This document shows, one piece after another, positions 63,939 to 64,000 of a DNA stretch of 64,000 nucleotides. Made by a program: the position numbers and the translations under genes. How positions within the stretch are numbered: position 1 is the stretch's first letter; each line of letters starts with the position of its first letter. This DNA is from Myxococcales bacterium (GTDB taxonomy: Bacteria; Myxococcota_A; Polyangia; Haliangiales; Haliangiaceae). The DNA is taken from contig JAEUJY010000062.1 of NCBI GenBank assembly GCA_016794525.1, positions 270,291 through 334,290 of the forward strand, given 5' to 3'. The notes beneath the pieces are model-generated. The model was not told the DNA's origin. It made no database searches and saw only the letters and a list, made by a program, of their open reading frames with translations.

Positions 63939-64000
63939 ATGGATGACGAACCCGGCCTCCGCGTCGTGCCCGATCTCGACTGCGACGCTGCCCGTGAGGC
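63939..64000 (+). CDS. Unidentified gene, 3' truncated by the window end
   Basis: ATG 63939 opens a frame of about 20 codons (M-D-D-E-P-G-L-R-V-V-P-D-L-D-C-D) that is still open at the window end. It follows the previous gene closely, suggesting co-transcription. Too short to assign. Confidence 0.45.
   Translation, partial: MDDEPGLRVVPDLDCDAARE

Overview
The window is very GC-rich, densely coding DNA from a Gram-negative bacterium. It most likely belongs to the Myxococcota, probably the Haliangiales/Kofleriaceae side; this is inferred from content, as no rRNA is present. Supporting signs are many lipoproteins whose mature N-termini are Asp/Ala/Pro-rich spacers (repeated D-A-x-x-D-A), a MYXO-CTERM-like sorting tail, a TPR-bearing Ser/Thr kinase, a TonB-dependent receptor and an ECF sigma factor paired with a DGPF protein. 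I see no tRNA, rRNA, CRISPR array, insertion sequence or phage module, and no gene-free gap over 300 bases.

Layout. 1-4500: a truncated Ser/Thr kinase with TPRs, a GNAT, a zinc-ribbon protein and a lipoprotein. 4537-11554: a complete Wadjet (JetABCD) SMC defence locus, with jetABC on + in overlapping frames and the TOPRIM nuclease gene jetD divergent on -. 11555-13428: a C-type-lectin-like lipoprotein whose stop abuts that of jetC, then a divergent MarR/GNAT pair with a dyad operator. 13549-17057: PP2C phosphatase, membrane protein, M14 peptidase. 17297-31655: secreted or envelope proteins, a two-tier AAA+ ATPase of the contractile-injection type, a YARHG protein, a hydrolase, a glycosyltransferase, an outer-membrane protein, and a His-rich protein followed by a TonB receptor. 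31633-33259: an ECF42-like sigma factor and its DGPF partner. 33387-37952: envelope lipoproteins and a DUF4345 membrane protein. 37962-39309: DUF2277 and 3-hydroxyacyl-CoA dehydrogenase, the latter behind an AT-rich regulatory island. 39355-43146: a 1263-residue DUF4157 protein carrying a class-3 lipase domain, a likely contractile-injection cargo. 43211-46201: two glycosyltransferases and RseP. 46179-57501: MYXO-CTERM protein, UvrC with an acidic repeat tail, amidohydrolase, HExxH/TPR protein, FAD oxidoreductase, asparagine synthetase. 57506-61613: an operon of lipoproteins, three of them apparently paralogous. 61657-64000: methyltransferase, 6-pyruvoyl-tetrahydropterin synthase family, thioredoxin, and a gene cut by the window end.

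Two genome-wide themes stand out. First, about 17 genes have a TAnnnT hexamer ending 5-9 nt before the start codon with no Shine-Dalgarno sequence, which points to widespread leaderless transcription. Second, several proteins carry in-frame hexanucleotide tandem repeats in linkers or tails.

The best candidate for a notable system is the Wadjet locus with its rearranged jetD. Next come the lipase/DUF4157 effector with the orphan AAA+ ATPase, the paralogous lipoprotein operon, and the structured intergenic elements at 36681-36759 and 27841-27900.
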